From: Nitrobacter sp051535235
GTDB taxonomy: Bacteria > Pseudomonadota > Alphaproteobacteria > Rhizobiales > Xanthobacteraceae
Length of the DNA stretch: 64,000 nucleotides
Direction of reading: 5' to 3'
Assembly (NCBI RefSeq): GCF_051535235.1
Contig: NZ_JBPPLZ010000005.1
Coordinates: 191,863 to 255,862, forward strand
This document shows, in pieces, positions 1-10,012 of this stretch. The notes beneath the pieces are model-generated. The model was not told the origin of the DNA and made no database searches. It saw only the letters and a list, made by a program, of their open reading frames with translations. The position numbers and the translations under genes are program-made. Each line of letters begins with the position of its first letter. The stretch's first letter is position 1.

Positions 1-2
1 TG

Positions 3-1631
<1,629 letters not shown>

Positions 1632-1753
1632 CGCAGGGGTCTGTTAAACTCTCCACACAATGATGCGTGCGCTTGTCGCGGGCATCCACCTCTCTATGAT
1701 CCAAACGCCGAGACCAGGACGGCCGGAACGAGCCGGCCATGACGAAGGTTGCC

Positions 1754-2563
1754 ATGATCACCAGCCTCAGTTCTTTCGCGAGTCCGCTTCAGAAGTTTTC
1801 ATGTCTCATGGCAGTCCTGATACTCGCAGGCATCGCTCCTGCCATCGCAGCCGAGCCCAAGCCCGACTTCGCCGTCAAGACGAAATACATCGACGCCAGC
1901 GTCTTGCTGGACGACGGCATCAAATCGAATGCAACGCTGGCGGCGAATTGCCTTGCCGAAGGCAAGCGCTGGGTGGAACACAACCGCGCCGACGCAGCGC
2001 AGGAGTTCAAGGCCTCACCAGACCTGTTTCGCGAGAATCGCGCCTGGAGTTTCGAGCGCAGCTACAGCCGCGTTTCGCAGGTGGATGGTCGCTATGTCAG
2101 CGTGGTGCGCACCGACTATGCCTATACCGGCGGCGCGCATCCCAACACCGACATCGACACCATCCTGTGGGACGACAGCGCCGGCAAACGCATCAGCATT
2201 CGGCCGTTCTTCAAGGAAACCGCCGACAACGGCGCCACCATGAGAGCGCTGCGCGCGGCGGCCATCGCCGCCGTCAAGGCCGACAAGAAAGCGCGCGGCA
2301 TCGACGACGCAGGCGGGATCGACTGGTACAAGGGCATCGAGCCGACGCTGCTGAAGGTCGGCGCGGTGACACTTGCCGCATCGACCGAACCCGGCAAAAG
2401 CGCCGGCCTCGAATTCCATTATTCGCCTTATGCGGTCGGTCCCTATGTCGAGGGATCGTTCGTCGTCTTCGTGCCTTGGCAGACCTTCGAGCCATATCTT
2501 TCGCCGCAAGGTGCTGCGATCTTCGCCGGCGACCGCGCGAAAGCAGCCAAACAGGACAAATGA
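1754..2563 (+). CDS. Secreted DUF3298-type (PdaC/RsiV-like) protein
   Basis: Exported protein of about 269 residues with a long hydrophobic signal ending near AIAA|EP. The core includes YSRVSQVDGRYVSVVRTD and the YTGGAHPNT motif typical of DUF3298/DUF4163 proteins (PdaC-, RsiV- and lysozyme-inhibitor-like folds). A C-terminal FVPWQTFEPYL segment also fits this family. Function is unknown; a periplasmic binding or sensing role is inference. I prefer the ATG at 1754 because GAAGG precedes it by five bases; an in-frame ATG at 1739 is possible. Its stop overlaps the meaB start (ATGA at 2560), so the two are probably translationally coupled although no metabolic link is obvious. Confidence 0.78.
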   Translation: MITSLSSFASPLQKFSCLMAVLILAGIAPAIAAEPKPDFAVKTKYIDASVLLDDGIKSNATLAANCLAEGKRWVEHNRADAAQEFKASPDLFRENRAWSFERSYSRVSQVDGRYVSVVRTDYAYTGGAHPNTDIDTILWDDSAGKRISIRPFFKETADNGATMRALRAAAIAAVKADKKARGIDDAGGIDWYKGIEPTLLKVGAVTLAASTEPGKSAGLEFHYSPYAVGPYVEGSFVVFVPWQTFEPYLSPQGAAIFAGDRAKAAKQDK

Positions 2564-3540
2564 CTCGTCCCCTTTCGACCGACACCCTCGCGAGCGAGAT
2601 CCGCGCCGGCAATCGCGCGGCGCTGGCGCGCGCCATCACGCTGATCGAAAGCCGCCGCCTCGATCACGAGGCGACCGCGCGCGAGCTGGTGCAGGCGCTG
2701 TTGCCGGCAACCGGCAGCGCCATCCGCGTCGGCATCACCGGATCGCCCGGCGTCGGCAAGTCTACAACCATCGACGCGCTCGGCATGTTCCTGATCGAGC
2801 ATGGCCACAAAGTCGCGGTGCTGGCGGTGGACCCGTCCTCGACGCGCAGCGGCGGCTCGATCCTTGGCGACAAGACGCGGATGGCGCGGCTGTCGGCTTC
2901 GGACGCCGCTTATATCCGCCCCTCGCCCGCCGCCGGCACGCTCGGTGGCGTCGCGGCCAGAACGCGCGAGGCGATGCTGCTGTGTGAGGCGGCGGGCTTC
3001 GACGTGGTGCTGGTTGAAACGGTCGGTACCGGACAGTCCGAGACCGCTGTCTGCGACATGACGGATTTCTTTCTCGCCTTGATGCTGCCCGGCGCCGGCG
3101 ACGAATTGCAGGGCATCAAGAAGGGCCTCGTCGAGCTCGCCGACATGATCGCGGTCAACAAGGCGGATGGCGACAACATCAAGCGCGCCAATCGCGCGGC
3201 GGCCGAATATCGCAGCGCGCTGCATATTCTCAGTCCCCGCTCCGAGCACTGGCAGCCGCCGGTCGTGACCTATTCCGGGCTGACGGGAACAGGCATTCCG
3301 GAGTTGTGGCAGAAGATCGTCGAGCATCGCACCGCGATGCAGGCGTCGGGCGAGTTCGCTGCGCGGCGCAGCCAGCAGCAGGTGAAGTGGATGTGGTCGA
3401 TGTTCGAGGACCGCATGAAGGCGCGCCTGCGCGGCGATGCCGCGATCCGCGCCAAAGTGAAGGCGACCGAAGCCGCGGTCGCCGAGGGCCGCATCACCCC
3501 GGCGCTGGCGGCGGACCAGATCGCGGAGTTGCTGCGGTGA
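2560..3540 (+). CDS. meaB: MeaB/ArgK-type GTPase, methylmalonyl-CoA mutase chaperone
   Basis: G3E-family GTPase that protects and reloads B12-dependent methylmalonyl-CoA mutase. 326 residues, the usual length. The P-loop GSPGVGKS lies at residues 61-68, the switch/Walker B region VLVETVGTGQSE follows, and the base-specificity motif is NKADGDN. The segment VLAVDPSSTRSGGSILGDK is diagnostic of MeaB/ArgK. The C-terminal helical dimerisation arm is present. The start is the ATG at 2560 in a four-base overlap with the previous gene. Its position close to the mutase gene supports the MeaB role over the old ArgK (arginine transport kinase) name. Confidence 0.95.
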   Translation: MTRPLSTDTLASEIRAGNRAALARAITLIESRRLDHEATARELVQALLPATGSAIRVGITGSPGVGKSTTIDALGMFLIEHGHKVAVLAVDPSSTRSGGSILGDKTRMARLSASDAAYIRPSPAAGTLGGVAARTREAMLLCEAAGFDVVLVETVGTGQSETAVCDMTDFFLALMLPGAGDELQGIKKGLVELADMIAVNKADGDNIKRANRAAAEYRSALHILSPRSEHWQPPVVTYSGLTGTGIPELWQKIVEHRTAMQASGEFAARRSQQQVKWMWSMFEDRMKARLRGDAAIRAKVKATEAAVAEGRITPALAADQIAELLR

Positions 3541-3563
3541 GTTGTATTAAACCTGCTTTCATC

Positions 3564-3622
3564 ATGGCCGGGCATAGCCGTTCGAAGAACGGCGTCGCTT
3601 CCGCTCGCCTACGCCCGGCCAT
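3564..3622. repeat. Intergenic palindrome (imperfect, two nested stems)
   Basis: Outer arms ATGGCCGGGC (3564-3573) and GCCCGGCCAT (3613-3622) enclose an inner stem GCCGTTC/GAACGGC. The design matches short dispersed palindromes common between genes in Bradyrhizobiaceae. It may act as a terminator after meaB, but there is no T-run. Confidence 0.7.
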
Positions 3623-3664
3623 TCACGTCTTGTTTTCTGTGATCCGTCACAACAGAAGACGTGC

Positions 3665-3687
3665 ATGCCCGGCACAAGGCCGGGCAT
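3665..3687. repeat. Short palindrome ATGCCCGGC-N5-GCCGGGCAT
   Basis: Perfect nine-base arms (3665-3673, 3679-3687) with a five-base loop. The same core recurs at 38010-38032. Both candidate start codons of the downstream peptidase gene (3665 and 3686) lie inside this repeat. Confidence 0.75.
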
Positions 3688-4369
3688 GACGGCCGAGGTT
3701 CCGTTGTCTCAAGACCTCCGCATCCTCGTCACCGGCTTCGGCCCCTTTCCCGGCACGCCGTTCAATCCGACCATGCCGCTGGTCGGGCGGCTGGCGAGGC
3801 TGCGTCGGCCCGCGCTGGACGACGTCGCGATCGCAACCCACGTTTTCCGCGTCGCTTACGAGACGGTGGACCGCGAACTGCCGCAACTGCTTGCAACGCA
3901 TCGTCCGCATGCGCTGCTGATGTTCGGCCTCGCGACGCGCACGCCGTGGCTCCGGATCGAGACCCGCGCGCGCAACGCGGCGACGGCGATCTGGCCGGAC
4001 CTTAACGGCGCGCGGATGCGCAAGAGATCGATTGCAAGCACGGCGGGCGCGCGCGCCTTCGGGCCGCATGTCGTCAGGCTGCTGCGCGCGGCGCGGGCAA
4101 CCGGCATCGACGCGCGCGCCTCGCGCGACGCCGGTTGCTATCTCTGCAACTACCTGTGCTGGCGCGCCATCGAGGCCACGCGCCAAGAAGCGGGGCCGCG
4201 CCTCGCCGCCTTCATCCATGTTCCGCCGCTGAAGCGCGACGGCTCGGCTCATGTTCCCGGCGGAATCACGCTGGAGCATCTGGCCGATGCCGGCGAGGCC
4301 ATGCTGCTGGAGATGGTGAAAGCGGCACGGCGGGCGAGACACGCGGGGTTGGTTCCAAACTCATTGTGA
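3686..4369 (+). CDS. pcp: Pyroglutamyl-peptidase I family (C15) cysteine peptidase
   Basis: Predicted cytoplasmic peptidase that removes N-terminal pyroglutamate. Numbered from the ATG at 3665, the substrate-loop motif VTGFGPF is at residues 22-28. The catalytic glutamate is in LRIETRARN (E99), the nucleophile in DAGCYLCN (C161), and the histidine in FIHVPPL (H185), so the C15 triad is complete. The family usually starts only a few residues before VTGFGPF, so I use the ATG at 3686 (227 residues); an ATG at 3665 adds seven residues encoded by the palindromic repeat. The gene stands alone between repeats and an MFS gene. Confidence 0.85.
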   Translation: MTAEVPLSQDLRILVTGFGPFPGTPFNPTMPLVGRLARLRRPALDDVAIATHVFRVAYETVDRELPQLLATHRPHALLMFGLATRTPWLRIETRARNAATAIWPDLNGARMRKRSIASTAGARAFGPHVVRLLRAARATGIDARASRDAGCYLCNYLCWRAIEATRQEAGPRLAAFIHVPPLKRDGSAHVPGGITLEHLADAGEAMLLEMVKAARRARHAGLVPNSL

Positions 4370-4473
4370 TGGCCGCGTCCTGCCCGGCGGTGGACAGTTT
4401 TGTTTGAAACGGGCATTGTGCAGCGCAGCAGCGATATCGATATGGGCTGCATGCCGATCTTCCGGACCAAACA

Positions 4474-5736
4474 ATGACCGACGCGAGCGTGGACGGGTGG
4501 GTGTCGCAAACCCATCGGCCGATGGGGTTTCCTGAGTTCATCGCCATCGTCGCCGGCATCATGGCGCTGAACCCGATCGCGACCGACATGATGCTGCCGG
4601 CGATGCCGGATGTGCGCGCCGCTTACGGAATCGCCAATCCCAATCACGTCCAGGCGGTGATCTCGGTGTATCTGGCCGGTTTCGGTGGCGGCCAGTTCAT
4701 CATGGGGCCGCTGTCGGACCGCTTCGGCCGCCGCCCGGTCCTGATCGGCGGAATGCTGCTCTACAGCGCCGCGGGCGTTTTGTCGGTGATCGCGCCGTCG
4801 TTCGGAATGATGATGCTGGCGCGCGTGCTGCAGGGCATCGGAAGCTCGGCCGCCCGCGTCATCGCCACCTCGATCGTGCGCGACTGCTACACCGGACGGC
4901 GGATGGCGAGCGTGCTGTCGCTGGCGATGATGATCTTTATCTCGGTGCCCGTCCTTGCGCCCTCGATCGGCCAGGCGATCCTGCTGTTTTCGGCATGGCG
5001 CGGCATCTTCGTGGTGCTCACGGTCTACGGCCTGCTTGCTCTGCTGTGGTGCGCGATCCGACTCCCCGAAACTTTGCCGCCGGCGGAACGCAAGCCGCTG
5101 ACCGCCTCAAGCGTCTTCGACGCGTTTCGCCAGACCATCACCAACCGGCAGACCATCGGCTACGCGCTCGCCGCCGGCGGCATCCAGAGCGTGCTGTTCG
5201 CCTACGTGTTCTGTTCGCAACAGATCTTCACCGGAATCTATGGCCTCGGCGATTATTTTCCGCTCGCCTTCGCGGCGATCGCCGTCGGCATCGCCGCGGC
5301 GGGTCTCTTGAACTCGCGCATCGTCGGCCGGTTCGGCATGCGGGTGATTTCGCACGGCGCGCTCACGGGATCAGTGGTGATCTCGATGCTGATACTGCTC
5401 GCGGCATGGCAGGGTTGGCTGTCGTTTCCGGTCTACATGGTGCTGGCGATCGGCACCATGTTCGCATTCGGGCTGATGTTCTCCAATTTCACCGCGCTCG
5501 CCATGGAACCGCAGGGCCACATCGCCGGGACCGCCTCCTCGCTGTTCGGCTCCATCACCACCCTGATCGGCAGCGGCGTCGGCGCGCTGATCGGACAGGA
5601 TTTCAACGGCACCATGCTGCCGTTCGCGACCGGCGCGTTCCTGTGCACGCTTGCCGCTCTCGCGGTCGTGCTCGTGGTGGAGCGCGGACGGCTGTTCGTG
5701 CCGCATAATGCGGTGGTCCAGACACCGCCGCGTTAA
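4474..5736 (+). CDS. MFS multidrug exporter, Bcr/CflA-type (DHA1)
   Basis: Inner-membrane proton antiporter of 420 residues with 12 predicted transmembrane segments. After TM1 the ATDMMLPAMP motif is characteristic of the Bcr/CflA/florfenicol-resistance branch. MFS motif A reads GPLSDRFGRRPVL at about residues 78-90. ARVLQGIGSSAARVIATSIVRD matches the TM4 motif of the same branch. Substrates cannot be predicted; drug, cysteine-pathway or sulfonamide export are family possibilities. No regulator is adjacent, and the neighbours are an unrelated peptidase and a Tat-exported protein. Confidence 0.88.
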   Translation: MTDASVDGWVSQTHRPMGFPEFIAIVAGIMALNPIATDMMLPAMPDVRAAYGIANPNHVQAVISVYLAGFGGGQFIMGPLSDRFGRRPVLIGGMLLYSAAGVLSVIAPSFGMMMLARVLQGIGSSAARVIATSIVRDCYTGRRMASVLSLAMMIFISVPVLAPSIGQAILLFSAWRGIFVVLTVYGLLALLWCAIRLPETLPPAERKPLTASSVFDAFRQTITNRQTIGYALAAGGIQSVLFAYVFCSQQIFTGIYGLGDYFPLAFAAIAVGIAAAGLLNSRIVGRFGMRVISHGALTGSVVISMLILLAAWQGWLSFPVYMVLAIGTMFAFGLMFSNFTALAMEPQGHIAGTASSLFGSITTLIGSGVGALIGQDFNGTMLPFATGAFLCTLAALAVVLVVERGRLFVPHNAVVQTPPR

Positions 5737-5811
5737 CCCTGTCGCCAACAATCGCCTGCGTCCATCGTCGTCGTTTCGGCGTCATTGCGGTTTTTCGCGT
5801 TACATCCTCGC

Positions 5812-7179
5812 ATGGACATCGACCGCCGCCATATCCTCGGAGCTTCCGCCGCGGGCGTCGCCGGCGTGCTGGCGATGCCGGCAGACACCGCGCGCGCCGC
5901 CCCGCTGACGTCGACGCTCGGGCGCGACGTCTCCCATTACGGCGTGCGGCCGAATTCACCGGACGACCAGACCCACGCGCTGCAACGGGCGATCGACGAG
6001 GCGGCCCGCGCCAACGCGCCGCTCGCGCTGCCGCCCGGCGTCTATCGCACCGGACCGCTGCAACTCGCCAACGGCTCGCAACTCATCGGCGCGCGCGGCG
6101 CAACCACAATGATGTTTACCGGCGGGGCATCGCTGCTCACGAGTGAGGGCGCCGACCATATCGGGCTCGTCAACCTCACGCTTGCCGGCGGCGGCATTCC
6201 CCTCCCCGAACGGCGCGGCCTCGTCCATTGCCTTGGCGGGCACGACCTGAGGATTCTGGATTGCGAAATCACCGGCAGCGGCCGCAACGCAATCTGGCTT
6301 GAGAACGCCGCGGGCGAGATCAGCGGCAATGTCATCGAGAAAACCGCGACCACCGCGATCGTCTCGTTCGACGCGCTCGGGCTGACGGTGACGCGCAACA
6401 CCATTCTGGAGACAAACGACAACGGCATCGAGATCCTGCGCACGGCGATCGGCGACGACGGCTCGATCGTCACCGGCAACCGCATCGCACATATCAAGGC
6501 CGGCGCCGGCGGCTCCGGCCAGCACGGCAACGCCATCAATGCCTTCCGCGCCGGCAATGTCATCGTCAACGGCAACCGCATCAGCGATTGCGACTACTCG
6601 GCCGTGCGCGGCAACTCCGCCTCCAACATCCAGATCACCGGCAACAGCGTCAGCGGCGTGCGCGAAGTGGCGCTGTATTCCGAGTTCGCCTTCGAGGGCG
6701 CGGTAATCGCCAACAACACCGTGGACGGCGCGGCGGTCGGGGTCTCCGTCTGCAACTTCAATGAGGGCGGCAGGCTCGCGGTCGTCCAGGGCAACATCAT
6801 CCGCAACCTGTTGCCGAAGCGCCCGATCGGCACCGCGCCGGACGACGACGCCGGCATCGGCATCTATGTCGAAGCTGATACGTCGGTCACCGGCAATGTG
6901 ATCGAGAACGCGCCGTCGTTCGGTATCATGGCCGGCTGGGGCAAGTATCTGCGCGACGTCGCGATCACGGGCAACGTCATCCGCAAAGCCTTCATCGGCA
7001 TCGGCGTTTCGGTCGTGGACGGCGCCGGCACGGCGCTGGTGAGCAACAACGTGATTTCGGATACGCCGCGCGGCGCGGTGGTCGGCCTCGACCACGCCAG
7101 GCCGATGACACCGGACCTTGCCGCCGATGGCGCTGCCAAATACGCGCAGATCGCGATCAATGCCAACCTGGTGCGTTGA
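5812..7179 (+). CDS. Tat-exported right-handed beta-helix repeat protein (TIGR03808-like)
   Basis: Protein of about 455 residues. The N-terminus MDIDRRHILGASAAGVAGVL is a twin-arginine signal (RR at residues 5-6), so it is folded before export. The rest is a succession of short turns such as ITGNSVSG, VTRNTILETN, VIANNTVDG and AITGNVIRK spaced 20-25 residues apart, the pattern of a pectate-lyase-like parallel beta-helix. This matches the family I recall as TIGR03808, described from Bradyrhizobium/Rhodopseudomonas and found next to TIGR03809. No catalytic residues could be assigned; a carbohydrate-binding or lyase role is inference. I chose ATG 5812 over an upstream TTG (5785) because it places the RR motif normally. 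Confidence 0.85.
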   Translation: MDIDRRHILGASAAGVAGVLAMPADTARAAPLTSTLGRDVSHYGVRPNSPDDQTHALQRAIDEAARANAPLALPPGVYRTGPLQLANGSQLIGARGATTMMFTGGASLLTSEGADHIGLVNLTLAGGGIPLPERRGLVHCLGGHDLRILDCEITGSGRNAIWLENAAGEISGNVIEKTATTAIVSFDALGLTVTRNTILETNDNGIEILRTAIGDDGSIVTGNRIAHIKAGAGGSGQHGNAINAFRAGNVIVNGNRISDCDYSAVRGNSASNIQITGNSVSGVREVALYSEFAFEGAVIANNTVDGAAVGVSVCNFNEGGRLAVVQGNIIRNLLPKRPIGTAPDDDAGIGIYVEADTSVTGNVIENAPSFGIMAGWGKYLRDVAITGNVIRKAFIGIGVSVVDGAGTALVSNNVISDTPRGAVVGLDHARPMTPDLAADGAAKYAQIAINANLVR

Positions 7180-7189
7180 ATTCAGGCCG

Positions 7190-7206
7190 GCTCGCGTCCC
7201 GCGAGC
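7190..7206 (+). terminator. Short GC hairpin after the beta-helix gene
   Basis: Stem GCTCGCG/CGCGAGC with a three-base loop starts 11 bases after the stop codon. There is no T-run, so a terminator role is only suggested by position between convergent genes. Confidence 0.3.
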
Positions 7207-7253
7207 GTCCCGGAGGCAGGCTCTCGATTATGAACGTCCCATCGAAGCGGCCG

Positions 7254-7772
7254 CTACAGGGCGTTATAGCGCAGCATCGGATAGCGTTCCTGGAAAGTAA
7301 GCTGGCCCGGCACGATAGCCGCCGACATTGCGGCGCTCGATGCCGTTTGCTCTTCCGCCGGTGCGTCGTCGTTCGCCTCGACCAACGTATCCTCAGGCAG
7401 TGACACGATCGACGCCAGCGCCGCATGCACGGCCGCGGTTCCGCACTGCCGGGCCGTCGATGGTCCGGTCTCGTCCTGCGTTATGGCAGAGGTCTCCGCG
7501 GGCCGGTCGAGGGGCGACCGATCGATCGCCTGATTGTCAGGCGTCGCCTCGCGCCGTGCCAGCGCTCGCCAGGTTTCGACGGCAGCCTTCGCCTCAAGGA
7601 TGTTTTCCATGAAGGCGTGCTCGGAATGGAAGCGGCGCCACCGTCCGCTTTCATAAAGTTCGATGAGATAGTCGAGCCGCTGTTCGGCGATCCTGCACCA
7701 GCGATCGAGGATGTGCTGAGCGTAATCCTGAACGTGCCTTCGGGCGAGGCCGGCGTCGCTTCGTTGAGTCAT
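7254..7772 (-). CDS. Conserved hypothetical, TIGR03809-like partner of the beta-helix gene
   Basis: 172 residues from the ATG at 7772 (start MTQRSDAGLARRHVQDYAQH). The N-terminal half is helical and basic/aromatic (YAQHILDRWCRIAEQRLDYLIELYESGRWRRF), with a motif resembling the small proteins that accompany TIGR03808 genes. The C-terminal half is low-complexity and acidic. No signal peptide or membrane segment is evident, so it is probably cytoplasmic. The frame is open further upstream, but that extension has no family-like sequence. It converges on the beta-helix gene, and a joint role is inferred only from this recurring neighbourhood. Confidence 0.7.
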   Translation of the reverse strand: MTQRSDAGLARRHVQDYAQHILDRWCRIAEQRLDYLIELYESGRWRRFHSEHAFMENILEAKAAVETWRALARREATPDNQAIDRSPLDRPAETSAITQDETGPSTARQCGTAAVHAALASIVSLPEDTLVEANDDAPAEEQTASSAAMSAAIVPGQLTFQERYPMLRYNAL

Positions 7773-7955
7773 GGGACAGTCCGCAAGGAGGAGAACGGAC
7801 GCAGACGCAACGAACGAATCATTCAAGCAATTGCTGGATATTCTGTGGAAAACTTTGGCGAAGTCCAGCACTTTGTGGCACGAATATGACGCCGCTCGCA
7901 CGGGTTTCCACGGATGCGGCTGTCGCTGCGATTCAGAAGGTCCCTGAAACGAAGA

Positions 7956-7985
7956 GACCCGCCCGGGGGGACAACCGGGCGGGTC
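7956..7985 (-). terminator. Strong hairpin downstream of the subtilase operon
   Basis: Perfect 11-base arms GACCCGCCCGG (7956-7966) and CCGGGCGGGTC (7975-7985) with an eight-base loop, followed on the minus strand by a T-rich tract (TCTCTTCGTTT). It lies in the 356-base gap 7773-8128, about 140 bases beyond the subtilase stop. The rest of that gap shows nothing recognisable. Confidence 0.6.
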
Positions 7986-8128
7986 AAGCCATATGGGCGC
8001 TGGGGTGGATGGGCGCTCGCGCCTGATATAGCCTCGGGGGAGTTTTGGCTCCCACATTGCTTGTGTCGTCGCGCCCGCGAAAAACGTTCAAGGCGGCCCT
8101 GAATTTTTTAACGGTCTGGAAAGACTGA

Positions 8129-10003
8129 TTATTTCGCGGAAGGAGCCGCCGCCGGCGGGTCCATGTTTGCGGGCGCGGGTAACGGTTCGCCCGCAGCGGT
8201 CGCGGGGTCCGCCTCGCCGGACGTCGCCGCGGGGGTATCGGATGCGGCAACGGCCGGCGCCGGATTGGATACGGCGATGACCGGCGCAGTTCCGTCCGCG
8301 GCAGAGACAGCGCCATCTGGCACGGCCTTCACGGCGTCGTACCCGTTCGCCTCGCCGGCCCCGAACAGATCATCGCGGCCCGGCGCTCCGAGATCGCGGG
8401 CGCTGGTCGTCAGGATAGCGCGAACGTCGGCCGGCTTCAGCGCCGGATTGCGCTCCAGCACCAACGCCGCGAGGCCGCTGACATAGGCGGCGGAGAACGA
8501 GGTGCCCGACGTCATCTGGTATTTTCCGCCCGGCGCGGGAAGAAAGATATCGACGCCGGGAGCCGCGACCGCGATATGGCTGCCGCGGTTGGAAGCGGCA
8601 AACAGTCGGTCGTCGACATCGGTCGCGCTGACCGCGATCACACCGGCGTCGGCGGCCGGATAAAGCGGCGGCGATTTCGGACCGGCATTGCCGCTTGCGG
8701 CCACCATGATGATGCCCTTTGCCGCCACGGCCGCGATGCCGCGCGAGACCAGCGCATCCTTCGGGCCGGCAAAGCTCATGTTGACGACCTGCGCCCCGTG
8801 AGCCGCCGCATAGTCCAGACTCCTGAGGATCGTGAACGACGTGCTCTCGGCCGCGCCCTGCGTCACGCCGAAAGCGCGGATCGCGAGAATTCTGGCGGCT
8901 GGCGCACTCCCCATCAGCCGCGCATGGGCGACGATCGCGCCGGCGATGCCGGTGCCGTGCACATGCGGCCCGTCCCTGGCATCGAGCGCATCGAAACTCC
9001 CGGCGATCGAGCCGGCCAGTTCGGGGTGATCGGCATCGATCGCGGAATCGATCACGGCGACGACGACGCCTTTGCCGTGTGCCAGCGTATGGGCTTCCGG
9101 AAGCCTCAGCTTTGCCAGCGCATATTGCGCGGGATCGCCTTCGGCGACCGCGGCCGTTGTCCTCTGGTCCTGCAGGACGTAACGGAAATTCGGCTGCACC
9201 GCGCGGACGGCTGCATCGGCGCGCAGCTCAGTCTGGACCTGCTCGACCGGACGCTGGCCGACGATGCGGAACAGGCTGACCGTGCTGCCGGTCAGCGGAA
9301 AATCCTGGGAGTTGATACGTTGGAGCCGGTGCCTTCGCGCCAACGCGGCGAGTTGCGCATCGGGCATGGCGGCGGTTTCGGCGACGATCTGGCCGGGCAG
9401 ATAGTTGCGCGACGCAGCAGCTTGCCCCGCACTCCGGCGAGGTCCGCTGTTCTGATCCGCCGGCGGCGGACCATTGCCTCCGGGGTCGGCAACGAACGGA
9501 CGGCCGTTGCATTCGCCGCTCATCACGCCGTCGCCGCGCGCACAAACCGGATAGGTGTTGGACGCGTAGCGGATATAGGAGATGCCTGACGCGGTGACGG
9601 CGGTGACCGGTTTTCGCGGTTTCGGCTCGCGGTCAACGGTCTTGCGGCGCAGCGGACGCGACCGCTCGCCGTCGTTCACCGGGACGTCCTCGCGTTCGAT
9701 GACACGATAAGGAGCTTCGACATAGGGAGCTTCGATCACACCCAGCGGCAGTCCATAACCCAAACCGCCATAACCCAGCCCGATGCCACGATGGCCCCAG
9801 CCCGGATGGTAGCCGCCACCCATCCCGCCGCGTCCGGCCGTCACGCCGCCGCGCGATCCGAACGCCGAAGAGCCTCTGGATCCTCCTTGCGTGAGGGTTT
9901 GCGCGTGAACCGTGGGAGCGTCGAATCCGGCGATCCCGCACAGACCCGTCAAGGCGGCGAGCACGGCGCTCCATCTCGTCATGCTCGTCGCGCGCCGACG
10001 CAT
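8129..10003 (-). CDS. Secreted subtilisin-family (S8) serine protease
   Basis: 624-residue exported protease. A Sec signal (residues ~1-35) is followed by a Gly-rich segment (~40-90), a linker with a CARGDGVMSGECNGRPF cysteine pair, and a propeptide-like region (~203-278). The S8 catalytic domain (~295-545) carries D319 (VIDSAID), H349 (HVHGTGIAG), oxyanion N439 (ASGNAGP) and nucleophile S502 (SGTSFSAA), all present. The tail is Ala/Pro-rich and disordered. It is the third gene of an operon with an ECF sigma factor and a membrane anti-sigma, which suggests it is a target or component of that signalling system. Native substrate unknown. Confidence 0.93.
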   Translation of the reverse strand: MRRRATSMTRWSAVLAALTGLCGIAGFDAPTVHAQTLTQGGSRGSSAFGSRGGVTAGRGGMGGGYHPGWGHRGIGLGYGGLGYGLPLGVIEAPYVEAPYRVIEREDVPVNDGERSRPLRRKTVDREPKPRKPVTAVTASGISYIRYASNTYPVCARGDGVMSGECNGRPFVADPGGNGPPPADQNSGPRRSAGQAAASRNYLPGQIVAETAAMPDAQLAALARRHRLQRINSQDFPLTGSTVSLFRIVGQRPVEQVQTELRADAAVRAVQPNFRYVLQDQRTTAAVAEGDPAQYALAKLRLPEAHTLAHGKGVVVAVIDSAIDADHPELAGSIAGSFDALDARDGPHVHGTGIAGAIVAHARLMGSAPAARILAIRAFGVTQGAAESTSFTILRSLDYAAAHGAQVVNMSFAGPKDALVSRGIAAVAAKGIIMVAASGNAGPKSPPLYPAADAGVIAVSATDVDDRLFAASNRGSHIAVAAPGVDIFLPAPGGKYQMTSGTSFSAAYVSGLAALVLERNPALKPADVRAILTTSARDLGAPGRDDLFGAGEANGYDAVKAVPDGAVSAADGTAPVIAVSNPAPAVAASDTPAATSGEADPATAAGEPLPAPANMDPPAAAPSAK

Positions 10004-10012
10004 CGCCCGATC

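Noticed and set aside
1660..2560. Long open frame continuous with meaB and reading through the DUF3298 gene in another frame
   Set aside because: The upstream part is Arg/Gln-rich shadow sequence. MeaB begins at the family-consistent ATG 2560, and the signal-peptide protein is the real gene in this stretch.
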